A stretch of 64,000 bases of DNA from Actinomycetaceae bacterium (lineage in GTDB: Bacteria > Actinomycetota > Actinomycetes > Actinomycetales > Actinomycetaceae). The notes under the pieces were generated by a model. The model saw only the letters and a program-made list of their open reading frames with translations. It was not told where the DNA came from and made no database searches. The stretch spans positions 1 to 64,000 of the forward strand of contig JAUNVP010000004.1 in NCBI GenBank assembly GCA_030537615.1, read 5' to 3'. How positions within the stretch are numbered: the first letter of the stretch is position 1; each line of letters opens with the position of its first letter. The position numbers and the translations under genes were made by a program. This document shows positions 44,614-52,668 of the stretch, one piece after another.

Positions 44614-45885
44614 ATGCGAAGTCCCGAAGCGCATCTCGAGTCCGTTGCTGACCTGTTCCCTGCATACGGTTGCAATCTTCTCCTCGATCGCACCGATCTC
44701 GTTCGCAAATATAGCGTCACCGTTCCGCTCTCTGAAGCGGTCGGCCGCATTACAGCCGGAGAGGTCCGCGCGCTTGCGCCCTCTCCCCTTTTCGACAACT
44801 CTCAAATGGACGGATACGCCGTTTCCCAGCAACACCTCGACGCACTCCCCGCTCGTTTCCCTGTGGGAGCTACCGTACCCGCGGGAGTCGACCCCGATGA
44901 GCTCTACCCCAACGGTATTGAGGACGCAGTTGTTCCCGTGATGACGGGGACGCGATTGCCCAAGAATGCCGTGGCCGTCATTCCCGTTGAGAATTGTCAG
45001 CCGCCGACTTTTGACGAAGCTGAAGCAACGGGTGTCACTCTCCCCCCGACCGAGGCTGAAAAGTTTGTGCGCCGCACCGGATCCGACATTTCTGTGGGCG
45101 ATGTCCTCATTCCGGGCAGTACTCTCCTCACCCCGATTAATGTCGCGGCTCTAACCGGGCAACGGGTCGACAATGTCCGCGTATGGCGACATGCTCGCGT
45201 CGTCATCTGCACCGGCGGCGCTGAGATCGGTGGAGACGGACCCGCCTCCATCCCAGACATTAACGGCCCCATGCTCGTCGATCTGTGCCACCAACACGAA
45301 ATTGAGGTGGTTGCGCGACTTCACACCAACGACGATGTTGACGCGTTGCGGCACGACTTTGAACGCGTCATCGATGAACACGAGCCCGATGCCATCATTA
45401 CCTCGGGTGGGATCAGTCATGGAAAATTCGAAGTCATCCGCCAACTCCTCGAAGGCAAAAACTCGTGGTTTGGACATGTCGCTCAACAACCCGGCGGCCC
45501 GCAAGGTATCGCCACTTTTAACGACGTTCCCGTTTTGTGCCTGCCGGGTAATCCGATTTCCACTCTCGTCAGTTTCCGCCTATTCGTCGCTCCCTTACTC
45601 GGTGGCCACGCCGCCCTCACGGATCGGCTTGATTTCAGGGGCCTGACCGCCCAGCTGAACGAGCCGGCCCAAGGTTTACCCGACGATCGCGATCAGTTCC
45701 GCCGTGGTCATTACGAACGTGACGACAACGGCGCTATTCACGTCTCGATCCTCGGCGGCGCATCCTCACATTTGCTGGCCCAAGCTGCGCAAGCTAACTG
45801 CTTGGTTCGTATCCCTGCGAAAGCAGACCTGGCCGCCGGCGATCAGGTGACGATCTACCAGCTCTGGCCGGTGAGACGACCATGA
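44614..45885 (+). CDS. Divergent MoeA-type molybdotransferase (second copy)
   Basis: This 423-residue MoeA relative (start ATG 44614, preceded by GGAG) has NSQMDGYAVS, MTGTRLPKNAVAVIP, ITSGGISHGKFE and LPGNPISTLVSF in the usual order. The segment that is TGDEL in standard MoeA, and in the copy at 13194-14453, reads CTGGAEIGG here, so the aspartate of the active site is missing or displaced. It may serve another molybdoenzyme class, or act on the sulfite-oxidase-type cofactor. It overlaps the mog gene by four bases and heads a Moco gene string. Confidence 0.8.
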   Translation: MRSPEAHLESVADLFPAYGCNLLLDRTDLVRKYSVTVPLSEAVGRITAGEVRALAPSPLFDNSQMDGYAVSQQHLDALPARFPVGATVPAGVDPDELYPNGIEDAVVPVMTGTRLPKNAVAVIPVENCQPPTFDEAEATGVTLPPTEAEKFVRRTGSDISVGDVLIPGSTLLTPINVAALTGQRVDNVRVWRHARVVICTGGAEIGGDGPASIPDINGPMLVDLCHQHEIEVVARLHTNDDVDALRHDFERVIDEHEPDAIITSGGISHGKFEVIRQLLEGKNSWFGHVAQQPGGPQGIATFNDVPVLCLPGNPISTLVSFRLFVAPLLGGHAALTDRLDFRGLTAQLNEPAQGLPDDRDQFRRGHYERDDNGAIHVSILGGASSHLLAQAAQANCLVRIPAKADLAAGDQVTIYQLWPVRRP

Positions 45886-46367
45886 GTAAGTTACCACGCA
45901 CCGCCCGTGTCATCGTGTCCTCGACCCGCGCTGCCCGCGGAGAATACGAGGACCGCACCGGCCCCGTCCTCGTAGACTGGTTACGAGGACGCGGATTTGA
46001 TACTCCGGCTCCGATTGTGGCGGCCGACGCGCAGATCGCTAAAGCCGTCGAGGCAGTGCTGTCCGAAAACCCGCGCCCCAACGTCCTTATTACCACCGGC
46101 GGAACAGGACTCACTGACGATGACCGAACCGTTGAAGCCGTTGAGCCACATCTCGATCGCCAGCTATCGGGAATCGTCACCGCTTTCTTCATGCGCGGCC
46201 TCGAATCTGTTCCCACAGCTGTAATGTCGCGCGCTGTCGCCGGGACGGTCGGGCGCTGTTTTGTCATGACACTGCCGGGCTCGCGCGGCGCAGTGAAAGA
46301 CGGTATCGCGGTACTCGATCCCATTATTGACCACCTCATCTCGATGTTGGAAGGCAAACGTGACTAA
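45882..46367 (+). CDS. MogA/MoaB-type molybdopterin adenylyltransferase (second copy)
   Basis: This 161-residue enzyme has VSSTRAARGEYEDRTGP, LITTGGTGLTDDDRTVE and LPGSRGAVKDG, the same core as the nar-linked copy but without the long N-terminus. It begins in the moeA stop (ATGA) and overlaps moaE by eight bases, so the four genes moeA-mog-moaE-moeB form one tightly packed unit. It prepares adenylylated molybdopterin for MoeA. Confidence 0.88.
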   Translation: MSKLPRTARVIVSSTRAARGEYEDRTGPVLVDWLRGRGFDTPAPIVAADAQIAKAVEAVLSENPRPNVLITTGGTGLTDDDRTVEAVEPHLDRQLSGIVTAFFMRGLESVPTAVMSRAVAGTVGRCFVMTLPGSRGAVKDGIAVLDPIIDHLISMLEGKRD

Positions 46368-46803
46368 GCAACTGGAATCTGCAGTTGTCCACGCAGCGGT
46401 GACGCACACCCACTTGGAAGAGCTCCTCGACGACGCAAAACGGGCAACGACAACGCTCGCGATGGGTGCAGTCGTCACCTTTGAAGGCGTGGTCCGCGAC
46501 CACGATGACGGTCGCTCCGTTGTCGCTCTGTCCTACTCTCACCACCCCTCGGCAACCGACGTTATTACTCAGATCGCCCATGAAGTCAGCGCAAAGTATC
46601 CGGGGACTCGGGTGTGGGCCGCCCACCGGGTCGGCGATCTGCACGTGGGTGATATGGCATTTCTCGTCGTTGTTGCAGCAGCGCACCGGATCCAAGCGTT
46701 TTCTGCTTGTACTGAACTCGTTGACGAGGTGAAGGCCCGCTTACCGATTTGGAAAGAACAGACGATGACCGACGGCGACACCCAGTGGGTAGGCACGGAA
46801 TGA
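46360..46803 (+). CDS. moaE: Molybdopterin synthase large subunit MoaE
   Basis: A 147-residue subunit that converts precursor Z (cyclic pyranopterin monophosphate) to molybdopterin with MoaD. VTFEGVVRDHDDGRSVVAL near residue 37, HRVGDLHVGDMAFLVVVAAA and CTELVDEVKARLPIWKEQ are family landmarks, including the catalytic Lys in LPIWKEQ. GTG 46360 is chosen as start since it overlaps mog and gives the normal length (about 150). It overlaps moeB by four bases. Confidence 0.92.
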   Translation: MTKQLESAVVHAAVTHTHLEELLDDAKRATTTLAMGAVVTFEGVVRDHDDGRSVVALSYSHHPSATDVITQIAHEVSAKYPGTRVWAAHRVGDLHVGDMAFLVVVAAAHRIQAFSACTELVDEVKARLPIWKEQTMTDGDTQWVGTE

Positions 46804-47525
46804 CCGCGAGCGCGATCAACCGATACGCTCGCCAAATCGTCCTCCCCGGTTTTGGACCAATCCACCAGCGCGCTCTGACCGACGCGCATGTCAGTGTAGT
46901 CGGAGCCGGGGGGCTTGGTTCCCCCGCCTTGCTCTATCTCGCAGGGGCAGGCGTTGGCCACCTCCAAATCATCGAAAACGACGTGGTCGCCCTCGTCAAT
47001 CTTCATCGTCAGGTGATCCACTCAGAAGCGGCAGTCGGCACGTCGAAGGCCGAGTCGGCACGGGAGCACCTGAGCGAACTCAACTCGGATATTTCTATCG
47101 AGATCTGCGAAGTCATGCTGACTGCGGATAATGCGACTGAAGTGCTAGCTGGTAGTGATGTCGTTCTCGACGCCACGGATAATTTTGCTGCCCGCCACTG
47201 TGTGTCAGTTGCTTGCGCTGAGCTTGGGATTCCCCACGTGTGGGCCGCGGTGCTCGGATACGAAACTCAGCTATCTGTTTTCCACGCCGGTCGTGGTCCC
47301 ATCTACGAGGATCTCTACCCAACTCCTCCCGCCCCGAGTAAACAACAAACGTGTGTTGAGGCTGGGGTACTCGGCCCGGTCGTCGGCATGGCGGGAGCAA
47401 TGATGGCAACCGAGACAATTAAGCTTCTAACCGGCCTTGGTGAGCCACTCATTGGGACTGTGGCGTTCTACGATTTCACCAGTGGCCGGTGGGATTACGT
47501 TCCGTTAGCGACGCGGTCGCGCTAG
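46800..47525 (+). CDS. moeB: MoeB/ThiF-family adenylyltransferase
   Basis: This 241-residue E1-like enzyme activates the MoaD C-terminus. It has GAGGLGSPALLYLAGAGVG (ATP loop), IENDVVALVNLHRQVIH, DATDNFAARH and CVEAGVLGPVVG, the stretch with the conserved cysteine near residue 190. The zinc-binding CxxC pairs of full MoeB proteins are not obvious, and no rhodanese domain follows, so it may belong to the shorter HesA/ThiF type. The stop codon overlaps the moaC stop on the other strand (CTAG). Confidence 0.82.
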   Translation: MTASAINRYARQIVLPGFGPIHQRALTDAHVSVVGAGGLGSPALLYLAGAGVGHLQIIENDVVALVNLHRQVIHSEAAVGTSKAESAREHLSELNSDISIEICEVMLTADNATEVLAGSDVVLDATDNFAARHCVSVACAELGIPHVWAAVLGYETQLSVFHAGRGPIYEDLYPTPPAPSKQQTCVEAGVLGPVVGMAGAMMATETIKLLTGLGEPLIGTVAFYDFTSGRWDYVPLATRSR

Positions 47526-48010
47526 TTCGGCAACTCCCGTGACCAGTCTCCTGAGCGGCCGCCCGATTTAGCGACGATTCCACATCGGCGAATAAACGCA
47601 CTGCGGTCAACGCCTTTGACCATGTCGATCACTGCAAGCGCCGCAACTGACACGGCGGTGAGGGCTTCCATTTCCACACCGGTGCGATCTGCGGTGGTGA
47701 CGGTAGCTTCAATTGCCACGTGATCGTCGTGCAGGTTGAGGTCGACCGTACATCCATGTACGCCGATAGTGTGTGCAAGGGGGAGAAGGTCGGGAACGCG
47801 CTTAGCCGCGGCGATACCCGCGACTCGCGCCACCGCCAGTACATCACCCTTGGGAACAGTTCCGTCGCGCAGAGCGCTGAGTACCACGGGCGAGCAGGCC
47901 ACTTCGCCGCGAGCTGTCGCGGTTCGGACAGTGGGTGATTTTGCACTGACATCAACCATGCGCGCGTGCCCGCGCGCATCCACATGGGTCAACTTCATCT
48001 CGTCATTCAT
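47522..48010 (-). CDS. moaC: Cyclic pyranopterin monophosphate synthase MoaC
   Basis: A 162-residue enzyme of the second half-reaction of Moco synthesis. The family motif usually KxxxDLIPLxHP reads KRVPDLLPLAHTIG here, and TGVEMEALTAVSVAALAVIDMVKG is complete. The catalytic Lys is at MVKGVDR and the His at LAHT. It is downstream of moaA on the same strand with a 12-bp gap. It is the only moaC in the window and would serve both Moco sets. Confidence 0.9.
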   Translation of the reverse strand: MNDEMKLTHVDARGHARMVDVSAKSPTVRTATARGEVACSPVVLSALRDGTVPKGDVLAVARVAGIAAAKRVPDLLPLAHTIGVHGCTVDLNLHDDHVAIEATVTTADRTGVEMEALTAVSVAALAVIDMVKGVDRSAFIRRCGIVAKSGGRSGDWSRELPN

Positions 48011-48022
48011 TGCCCCACAATA

Positions 48023-49090
48023 TCAGCCACCGATTTGGGACATTCCTCGGGCTGGCTGCAGGAAACTCGGATCATCAATGCCATGTCCAGCCGGCTTGAA
48101 GAACATGGCTTGCTGCCATGCCTGTGCGAGTTCCGTATCCGTTGCGCCCGTGCGCATCATCTCGCGTAGCGGAGTTTCAGTGGTGCTAAAGAGGCAACTG
48201 CGAATACATCCGTCTGAGGTCAGGCGGGTACGGTCACAGTTCCCGCAAAATGGCTGAGATACCGACGCTATGATACCGATGCGGCCAGTCAGTGTCTGGT
48301 CACTTCGGTCCGTGACATTCCAGAGTGCGGCGGGGGCCGACCCGCGGTTGTCGTTGGCGGGCGTGAGGGCGAACCGCTGGCTGAGCATATCGATGATCTG
48401 CTCAGCCGTCACCATGCCGTTACGTGTCCATACGCCCCCGGGACCAAGTGGCATTTGTTCGATGAAGCGCAGTTGGAACCCGTGCACGAGGGCAAATTCG
48501 GTCAGCGGAATAACATCGCCCTCATTGATTCCCCGCATGATGACGGCATTGACTTTGACGGGGTGGAGTCCGTGTTCTATCGCTGCTGCAATGCCTTTGA
48601 GGACCCCCGGCAGTCGGTCGCGTCGAGTGAGTCGTGCATAACGCTCTTTGTCGATCGAGTCGAGGGAGATATTCACTCGATCGAGCCCCGCGTCTTTGAG
48701 GCGTTGTACACGCCGGTCGAGGCCGAGTCCGTTCGTGGTGATTGCCGTCCTCGGAGCCGCTTCCTCATCGGTGGTCAATTTCTTTGTCGCAGCGATAATC
48801 TGTTCAAGACCACGGTGCAAGAGAGGTTCACCTCCGGTGAACCTGACCTGCCGGATACCGAGCATTTCCACCGCAATCCGAATTAACCGATTGAACTCAT
48901 CGACCGTCAAGGTTTGGTCGGTTGGAGTCCACTCCACACCTTCTTCCGGCATGCAGTATGTACACCGCAGGTTGCATCGATCAGTCAGTGAAACCCGCAG
49001 GTCTCGCGCGGTGCGTCCGTACGTATCGGTCAGTAGGGATCGGCCCCGGCCGAGGGCCGGGGCCGATCCCATCAAAGGAAAGTTCATCAT
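48023..49090 (-). CDS. moaA: GTP 3',8-cyclase MoaA (second copy)
   Basis: This 355-residue radical-SAM protein has CNLRCTYCMPE, RFTGGEPLLHRG, a C-terminal CGNCDRTRLTSDGCIRSC and the terminal GG. The N-terminus is unusual: codons about 8-18 (SAPALGRGRS) are encoded by a 16-bp perfect hairpin, and the conserved part begins only at TYGRTARDLRVSLTDRC. A later non-ATG start (CTG at LLT) would put the hairpin in the leader. It is paralogous to the nar-side MoaA and heads the pair with moaC. Confidence 0.9.
   Translation of the reverse strand: MMNFPLMGSAPALGRGRSLLTDTYGRTARDLRVSLTDRCNLRCTYCMPEEGVEWTPTDQTLTVDEFNRLIRIAVEMLGIRQVRFTGGEPLLHRGLEQIIAATKKLTTDEEAAPRTAITTNGLGLDRRVQRLKDAGLDRVNISLDSIDKERYARLTRRDRLPGVLKGIAAAIEHGLHPVKVNAVIMRGINEGDVIPLTEFALVHGFQLRFIEQMPLGPGGVWTRNGMVTAEQIIDMLSQRFALTPANDNRGSAPAALWNVTDRSDQTLTGRIGIIASVSQPFCGNCDRTRLTSDGCIRSCLFSTTETPLREMMRTGATDTELAQAWQQAMFFKPAGHGIDDPSFLQPARGMSQIGG
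49036..49070 (-). promoter_or_regulatory. 16-bp perfect hairpin at the moaA start
   Basis: GGGATCGGCCCCGGCC (49036-49051) and its complement (49055-49070) enclose a 3-nt GAG loop. It lies 56 bases after the last gene of the upstream cytochrome operon and inside the annotated moaA N-terminus. It may be the terminator of that operon or an attenuator before moaA; either reading makes the moaA start doubtful. Confidence 0.55.
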
Positions 49091-49125
49091 CGTGGGCAGA
49101 GATCATCAGCCCGCACACTGCTCAT

Positions 49126-49428
49126 TTAAGAGCCGGTTGCGGTGTTTGATCCAGTCGATGCTGCCTGCTTGCGCTTTTTCGCAATAGAGACGATCTTCCA
49201 CACACCGTAAACCCCGATTAGTGCCCAGACTGCCTCAGTGATGAAGAGCCCAGCATTGAAAGGGCGAATAGCTGTGTACGTGAAGCACAGTGCGCCAAAG
49301 ATATTGGCAAACTGGTAGCTGTACGACTCCGAATTCACTAATCCGAGATTGAGTGCACCGAAGCCGAGGATGAAAAAGGCCGAACCGATAATAGATACGG
49401 TCTGCAGAAATGGTACTGCTTCTGACAT
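49126..49428 (-). CDS. CBU_0592-like small membrane protein
   Basis: A 100-residue protein with three spans and a basic C-terminal tail. It resembles the CBU_0592 family of small membrane proteins, with GLFITEAVWALIGVYGVWK as the most characteristic stretch. It is a clear paralog of the neighbour at 49465-49743, sharing FTYTAIRPFNAG/LTYTVISPINVG and EAVWALIGVYG/EVLWTLIGVYG. Two copies in tandem next to the cytochrome-molybdenum gene suggest a heteromeric partner. The family's function is unknown. Confidence 0.6.
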   Translation of the reverse strand: MSEAVPFLQTVSIIGSAFFILGFGALNLGLVNSESYSYQFANIFGALCFTYTAIRPFNAGLFITEAVWALIGVYGVWKIVSIAKKRKQAASTGSNTATGS

Positions 49429-49464
49429 GTTGTCTCGCTTTCTTAGTCTGAGCGGTTGTCCCGC

Positions 49465-49743
49465 TTAGACGGCCTTCGGTGTTGTTGGAGTAGTTTCTGC
49501 TTTACGGCGCTTGAGGAAGATCTTGATGACGCCGTACACGCCGATCAAGGTCCACAGCACCTCGGTGACAAGCACGCCAACATTAATGGGGCTAATCACC
49601 GTGTAAGTCAGTGCCGCTGCACCAATGACGTTCAACCACTGGTAAGTGTAGTGATCTGCCGTGAGCTTGCCCAGGTTGAGCAAGAAAAACGCTAGAAGTA
49701 GCGCGATCGGCGCAATCAGGCCTATTTCATTCGCAAATGGCAT
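49465..49743 (-). CDS. CBU_0592-like small membrane protein (paralog)
   Basis: This 92-residue protein has three spans and ends in a Lys/Thr-rich tail. It is close to the downstream 100-residue paralog, differing mainly in the first span and loop. It is separated by 36 bases from the next gene and by 21 from the previous. It could form a small membrane complex with that paralog and the cytochrome-molybdenum fusion; this is inference. Confidence 0.6.
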   Translation of the reverse strand: MPFANEIGLIAPIALLLAFFLLNLGKLTADHYTYQWLNVIGAAALTYTVISPINVGVLVTEVLWTLIGVYGVIKIFLKRRKAETTPTTPKAV

Positions 49744-49764
49744 AGTGGACTCCTTTACGAGTCG

Positions 49765-50472
49765 TTAGTTGTGCTGGGGGTGACGACGGCGTTCGGGAGT
49801 GGCGATACGTTTGAGGCTTGGGAGATTAAGCCTATCTAACGTCTCTTCCATTTCCTTGGCCCGATTCTCGAAACGCTTGAGACGTTCGAGTTGGTCATTT
49901 TTAAGCTGACCTTTTTCTTCGTAATACTTGAGGCGTGGGTAGCGCCCTGCAAGCAGGGTGCCGAAGTCAACGGCTAGGTCAAACTGTCCCTTACAGGTCG
50001 CAGTTCGACCTGCTGCCGCAAACGCCTCAATATCACTCAGAACATCGTTGAGTTCCGTGAGGTCGTGGTCCACGCCTGGAACCGAACCGTCAGCTTCCGC
50101 GTAGGCATCGATTCCCGTTCGGGAAGGACCGGTCGGAGTGTCCCGCCACCGTTGCATCCGCAGGATTTCATTAGCCAAAACGGGTTCATTCACCGGTAAG
50201 CGAGGTGCTTCTGCCTGCGCGAGAAGCTGACCACGGCTCATGCGAATGAACGTGTGGTGCTTCTCGTAGCCGGGTTTGGTGCAGATGAGTCCGACGGCGT
50301 AGGCCTCAAGATCTTCTGACTTGAAGTTCCATCCAACATATTTGGCGAGGGGAACGACCGTGTAATCCGCGGGAGTAGTCCCGGGAATATGGAAGTCGAC
50401 TTCACGAATGTAGTCGAGCACGATTTGCTGTTGCTCTTCAGTGAGCATCATGTCCTGGTATAGGGGGTACAT
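49765..50472 (-). CDS. Hypothetical soluble protein in the molybdoenzyme operon
   Basis: A 235-residue soluble protein of no family known to me. It contains LAKYVGWNFKSEDLEAYAVG and GYEKHHTFIRMSRGQLL in the N-terminal half and a charged, likely coiled-coil C-terminus (KNDQLERLKRFENRAKEMEE). It is 12 bases downstream of the cytochrome-molybdenum gene. By position it could be a cofactor-insertion chaperone or a soluble subunit of the complex, as molybdoenzymes often need a dedicated chaperone. I do not claim a function. Confidence 0.55.
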   Translation of the reverse strand: MYPLYQDMMLTEEQQQIVLDYIREVDFHIPGTTPADYTVVPLAKYVGWNFKSEDLEAYAVGLICTKPGYEKHHTFIRMSRGQLLAQAEAPRLPVNEPVLANEILRMQRWRDTPTGPSRTGIDAYAEADGSVPGVDHDLTELNDVLSDIEAFAAAGRTATCKGQFDLAVDFGTLLAGRYPRLKYYEEKGQLKNDQLERLKRFENRAKEMEETLDRLNLPSLKRIATPERRRHPQHN

Positions 50473-50484
50473 GCGTCACTCCTT

Positions 50485-51984
50485 CTAAATCATCTGCATG
50501 CGGTCGTAGTTATCGAAGTCTTCGAACCAGCCACCACGGCTCTTGCCGATGATGTCGTACCGGTTGACCACTTCAATGCGTTCGACCCATTTAGCCGAGC
50601 GGAAACCACACGAAATCTCTTGACGGATACGCATGGGAGCGCCGTTCTTAATCGGAACATCTTCGCCGTTAAGGTTGACCGCGACGAGTGTCTGCGGTTG
50701 TGTCGCTTCCATCATCGGAGCGGAATCGTAGTAGAAGCCCTCGGGGTAGAGGTTGTCGTCGCGTCCCATGCACTGGAAGCACTTAAAGATGACGTCGGTT
50801 GCTCCAGGAAGTGGCTTCGCCAGATCAAGAAGAACGTGGAGAGGTACGCCGCCCCAAGTTCCGATGGAAGAGAAGCCCTGCACACAGTTGTGCATTGTGG
50901 TCTGTTCGTAGCCGTCTGCGATTTCACGCAGTTCAGAAAGCGTCAGAGTCATCGGCCGCTCAACGAGACCGCCGACCTCCAAGTAGTAGTCCTCGTAGTT
51001 GTGAACTACGAGCGCAACGTACTCGTCGATCTCCGGCGGACAACCGGAAGCGCGGAAATGCTCGGTCACATTATCGGGATCAAGCTGCTGACGCGACTCA
51101 AGCTTCATCAGCTGACGGGTCAGCGGACGCACGATCACGTTGTGGAGCTTTTCAACCTTGCGCGGATGCTCAAGAGAACTCCGTGTTGCCCACACATGCA
51201 GGAATACTACAAAGAGAAGCCCCGTACCGAAGATGACGCCGCCGGCAATCGGGCTATCCGAGTTACCAAAGACCATCTTGGAGACCTCATGGCCGTAGCC
51301 GTGAAGCAGAACCATCGAAACGTGCCCAATGATGAACATCAGGTACCCAACGAGTCCCCACCAGTGGGCGGACCGAATCATCTGCCTACCGCCAAGAGCT
51401 CGGGTGAGCTTCCAGAAGTGAGTGTTCACCGCTGGCGACTGCATGATGCCGGTAAAGATCATGTAGGGCGGAAGAATGAAGATCGCCGTTGCATACGCCA
51501 ACTGTTGGATTGCATTGAACGGGTAGCCAGGCATTGGCTCCGGAGAGACGAATGCAAGGTAGGAGACGATGTTGTTAAACACCTGTACCGGGAAGTCAAA
51601 GCTTGGCGGGATGTAGCGAAGCCACTGACCTGTTGCGAACAACAGCACGTAGTAGATGATGAAGAACGTCACGTACCCCATCACCGTCATAAAGTGCCAA
51701 TAACGTCCGAGCCCAAGTAGGCCGCGACCGGGTAGCGAGATGATTGGCGAGTAGTCCTCGTACTCACTCCCCACCGCATAGTACTTGTGCTTCGGTTTTG
51801 ATTTGATGGTGAACTCGGCCCATTGCGCACCGGGTTTGTTGTGCACGCTTCTATGCAGGCGCGGGTAGGTACCGAGGATTTCGATACCGGACCGGATGAA
51901 GAACGTGACGAAAATGATGTTGAGGAAATGCTCTACACGGAGCCACCACGGGAAGTCAAAGACCATTTCAGTTGCCATTACCAT
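50485..51984 (-). CDS. Fusion of a b-type cytochrome and a sulfite-oxidase-family molybdenum domain
   Basis: Residues 1-290 hold five or six spans with histidines suited to haem binding (His19, His97, His207, His221, His228) and the RYWHFMTVMGY segment, as in b-type cytochromes of the FdnI/HydC class. Residues 310-499 match the oxidoreductase molybdopterin-binding fold of the sulfite-oxidase/YedY family: HNCVQGFSSIGTWGGVPL, with the Mo-ligand Cys at 367, and PMRIRQEISCGFRSAKWVE near 450. No Tat signal precedes the molybdenum domain. AGGAG is six bases before the ATG. I know no characterised enzyme of this architecture; electron exchange between the quinone pool and a small substrate is inferred. 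Confidence 0.75.
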   Translation of the reverse strand: MVMATEMVFDFPWWLRVEHFLNIIFVTFFIRSGIEILGTYPRLHRSVHNKPGAQWAEFTIKSKPKHKYYAVGSEYEDYSPIISLPGRGLLGLGRYWHFMTVMGYVTFFIIYYVLLFATGQWLRYIPPSFDFPVQVFNNIVSYLAFVSPEPMPGYPFNAIQQLAYATAIFILPPYMIFTGIMQSPAVNTHFWKLTRALGGRQMIRSAHWWGLVGYLMFIIGHVSMVLLHGYGHEVSKMVFGNSDSPIAGGVIFGTGLLFVVFLHVWATRSSLEHPRKVEKLHNVIVRPLTRQLMKLESRQQLDPDNVTEHFRASGCPPEIDEYVALVVHNYEDYYLEVGGLVERPMTLTLSELREIADGYEQTTMHNCVQGFSSIGTWGGVPLHVLLDLAKPLPGATDVIFKCFQCMGRDDNLYPEGFYYDSAPMMEATQPQTLVAVNLNGEDVPIKNGAPMRIRQEISCGFRSAKWVERIEVVNRYDIIGKSRGGWFEDFDNYDRMQMI

Positions 51985-51993
51985 GCTGTACTC

Positions 51994-52527
51994 CTAGTCC
52001 GTAAAGCCTTGAGTTTTGGGCCAGGCCACAAGGATGCCGAAATTCACGGCCCAATTGAGGACGAAGTATCCAAGCGACGCAAAAAACATCAGGTTCCACA
52101 TGGCCGCCAGATTCATTGATGCACCATTCCAGATAAATGGCGCGTCTCCGAGGATGCCGCCCAGGTAGACAACGCAGGCTCCCGCACTAATCATGCTTCC
52201 GAAGTCCCAGATTGCTAACCGGGTAACGAGTGCGAGCCCAACGTAGATAGCGGCCAGGAGCACGACTATCCACAGTGCTATTTCTCCGTGCGGGAACGGC
52301 GGGTGGTCTGAGAGTGCGACTCCCGCTGCGCACCCTCCAATAGTGGCGACAACCAGCACGAGAAGTGCTTTGGTTAGCCGCGGAAGATTGAATCGGAAGT
52401 AGCGAAAGAAGTTCGCTCTTTTTCTGCCGGGTTTGACGTGGTTGTAAACGTCTTCAGTAGCGTTCGGGGTTCCCACTGCATTAGGGATACCGCCGTCACC
52501 ATCTGCCCCTTCGACGATGATGTTCAC
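51994..52527 (-). CDS. Membrane protein heading the cytochrome-molybdenum operon
   Basis: A 178-residue protein with an acidic, Gly/Asn-rich N-terminus of about 45 residues, then four or five spans (LTKALLVLVVATIGGCAAGV, IALWIVVLLAAIYVGLALVT and so on). GTG 52527 is chosen because AGGAGG stands four bases before it. It is nine bases upstream of the fusion protein. The long polar N-terminus followed by several spans suggests an anchor or quinone-site subunit. No family is recognised. Confidence 0.6.
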   Translation of the reverse strand: MNIIVEGADGDGGIPNAVGTPNATEDVYNHVKPGRKRANFFRYFRFNLPRLTKALLVLVVATIGGCAAGVALSDHPPFPHGEIALWIVVLLAAIYVGLALVTRLAIWDFGSMISAGACVVYLGGILGDAPFIWNGASMNLAAMWNLMFFASLGYFVLNWAVNFGILVAWPKTQGFTD

Positions 52528-52574
52528 AAGCCCTCCTTGAATTCTCCACGTAGCAACACCAAGTCGATTGCGTT

Positions 52575-52585
52575 GCATTCGTTAG
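52575..52585 (-). promoter_or_regulatory. Motif shared with the moaD/moeA intergenic region
   Basis: GCATTCGTTAG lies 48-58 bp upstream of the first gene of the cytochrome-molybdenum operon. It differs at one base from the complement of 44565-44575 in the moaD-moeA divergent promoter. It is a candidate common regulator site. Confidence 0.35.
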
Positions 52586-52610
52586 AGTGGAAAATGTCTC
52601 GAAAGACGGG

Positions 52611-52653
52611 GAGAGCCACTCTCGTGCATGAGCGTTACTATGTAGCGCTCATG
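52611..52653 (-). terminator. Double hairpin downstream of modBC
   Basis: Just after the modBC stop on the complement strand there are two hairpins: an 8-bp CATGAGCG/CGCTCATG stem with 11-nt loop (52627-52653) and a 5-bp GAGAG/CTCTC stem (52611-52623). They probably end the mod operon before the divergent cytochrome operon's promoter region. Confidence 0.5.
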
Positions 52654-52668
52654 TAGTTTATTATCCTA

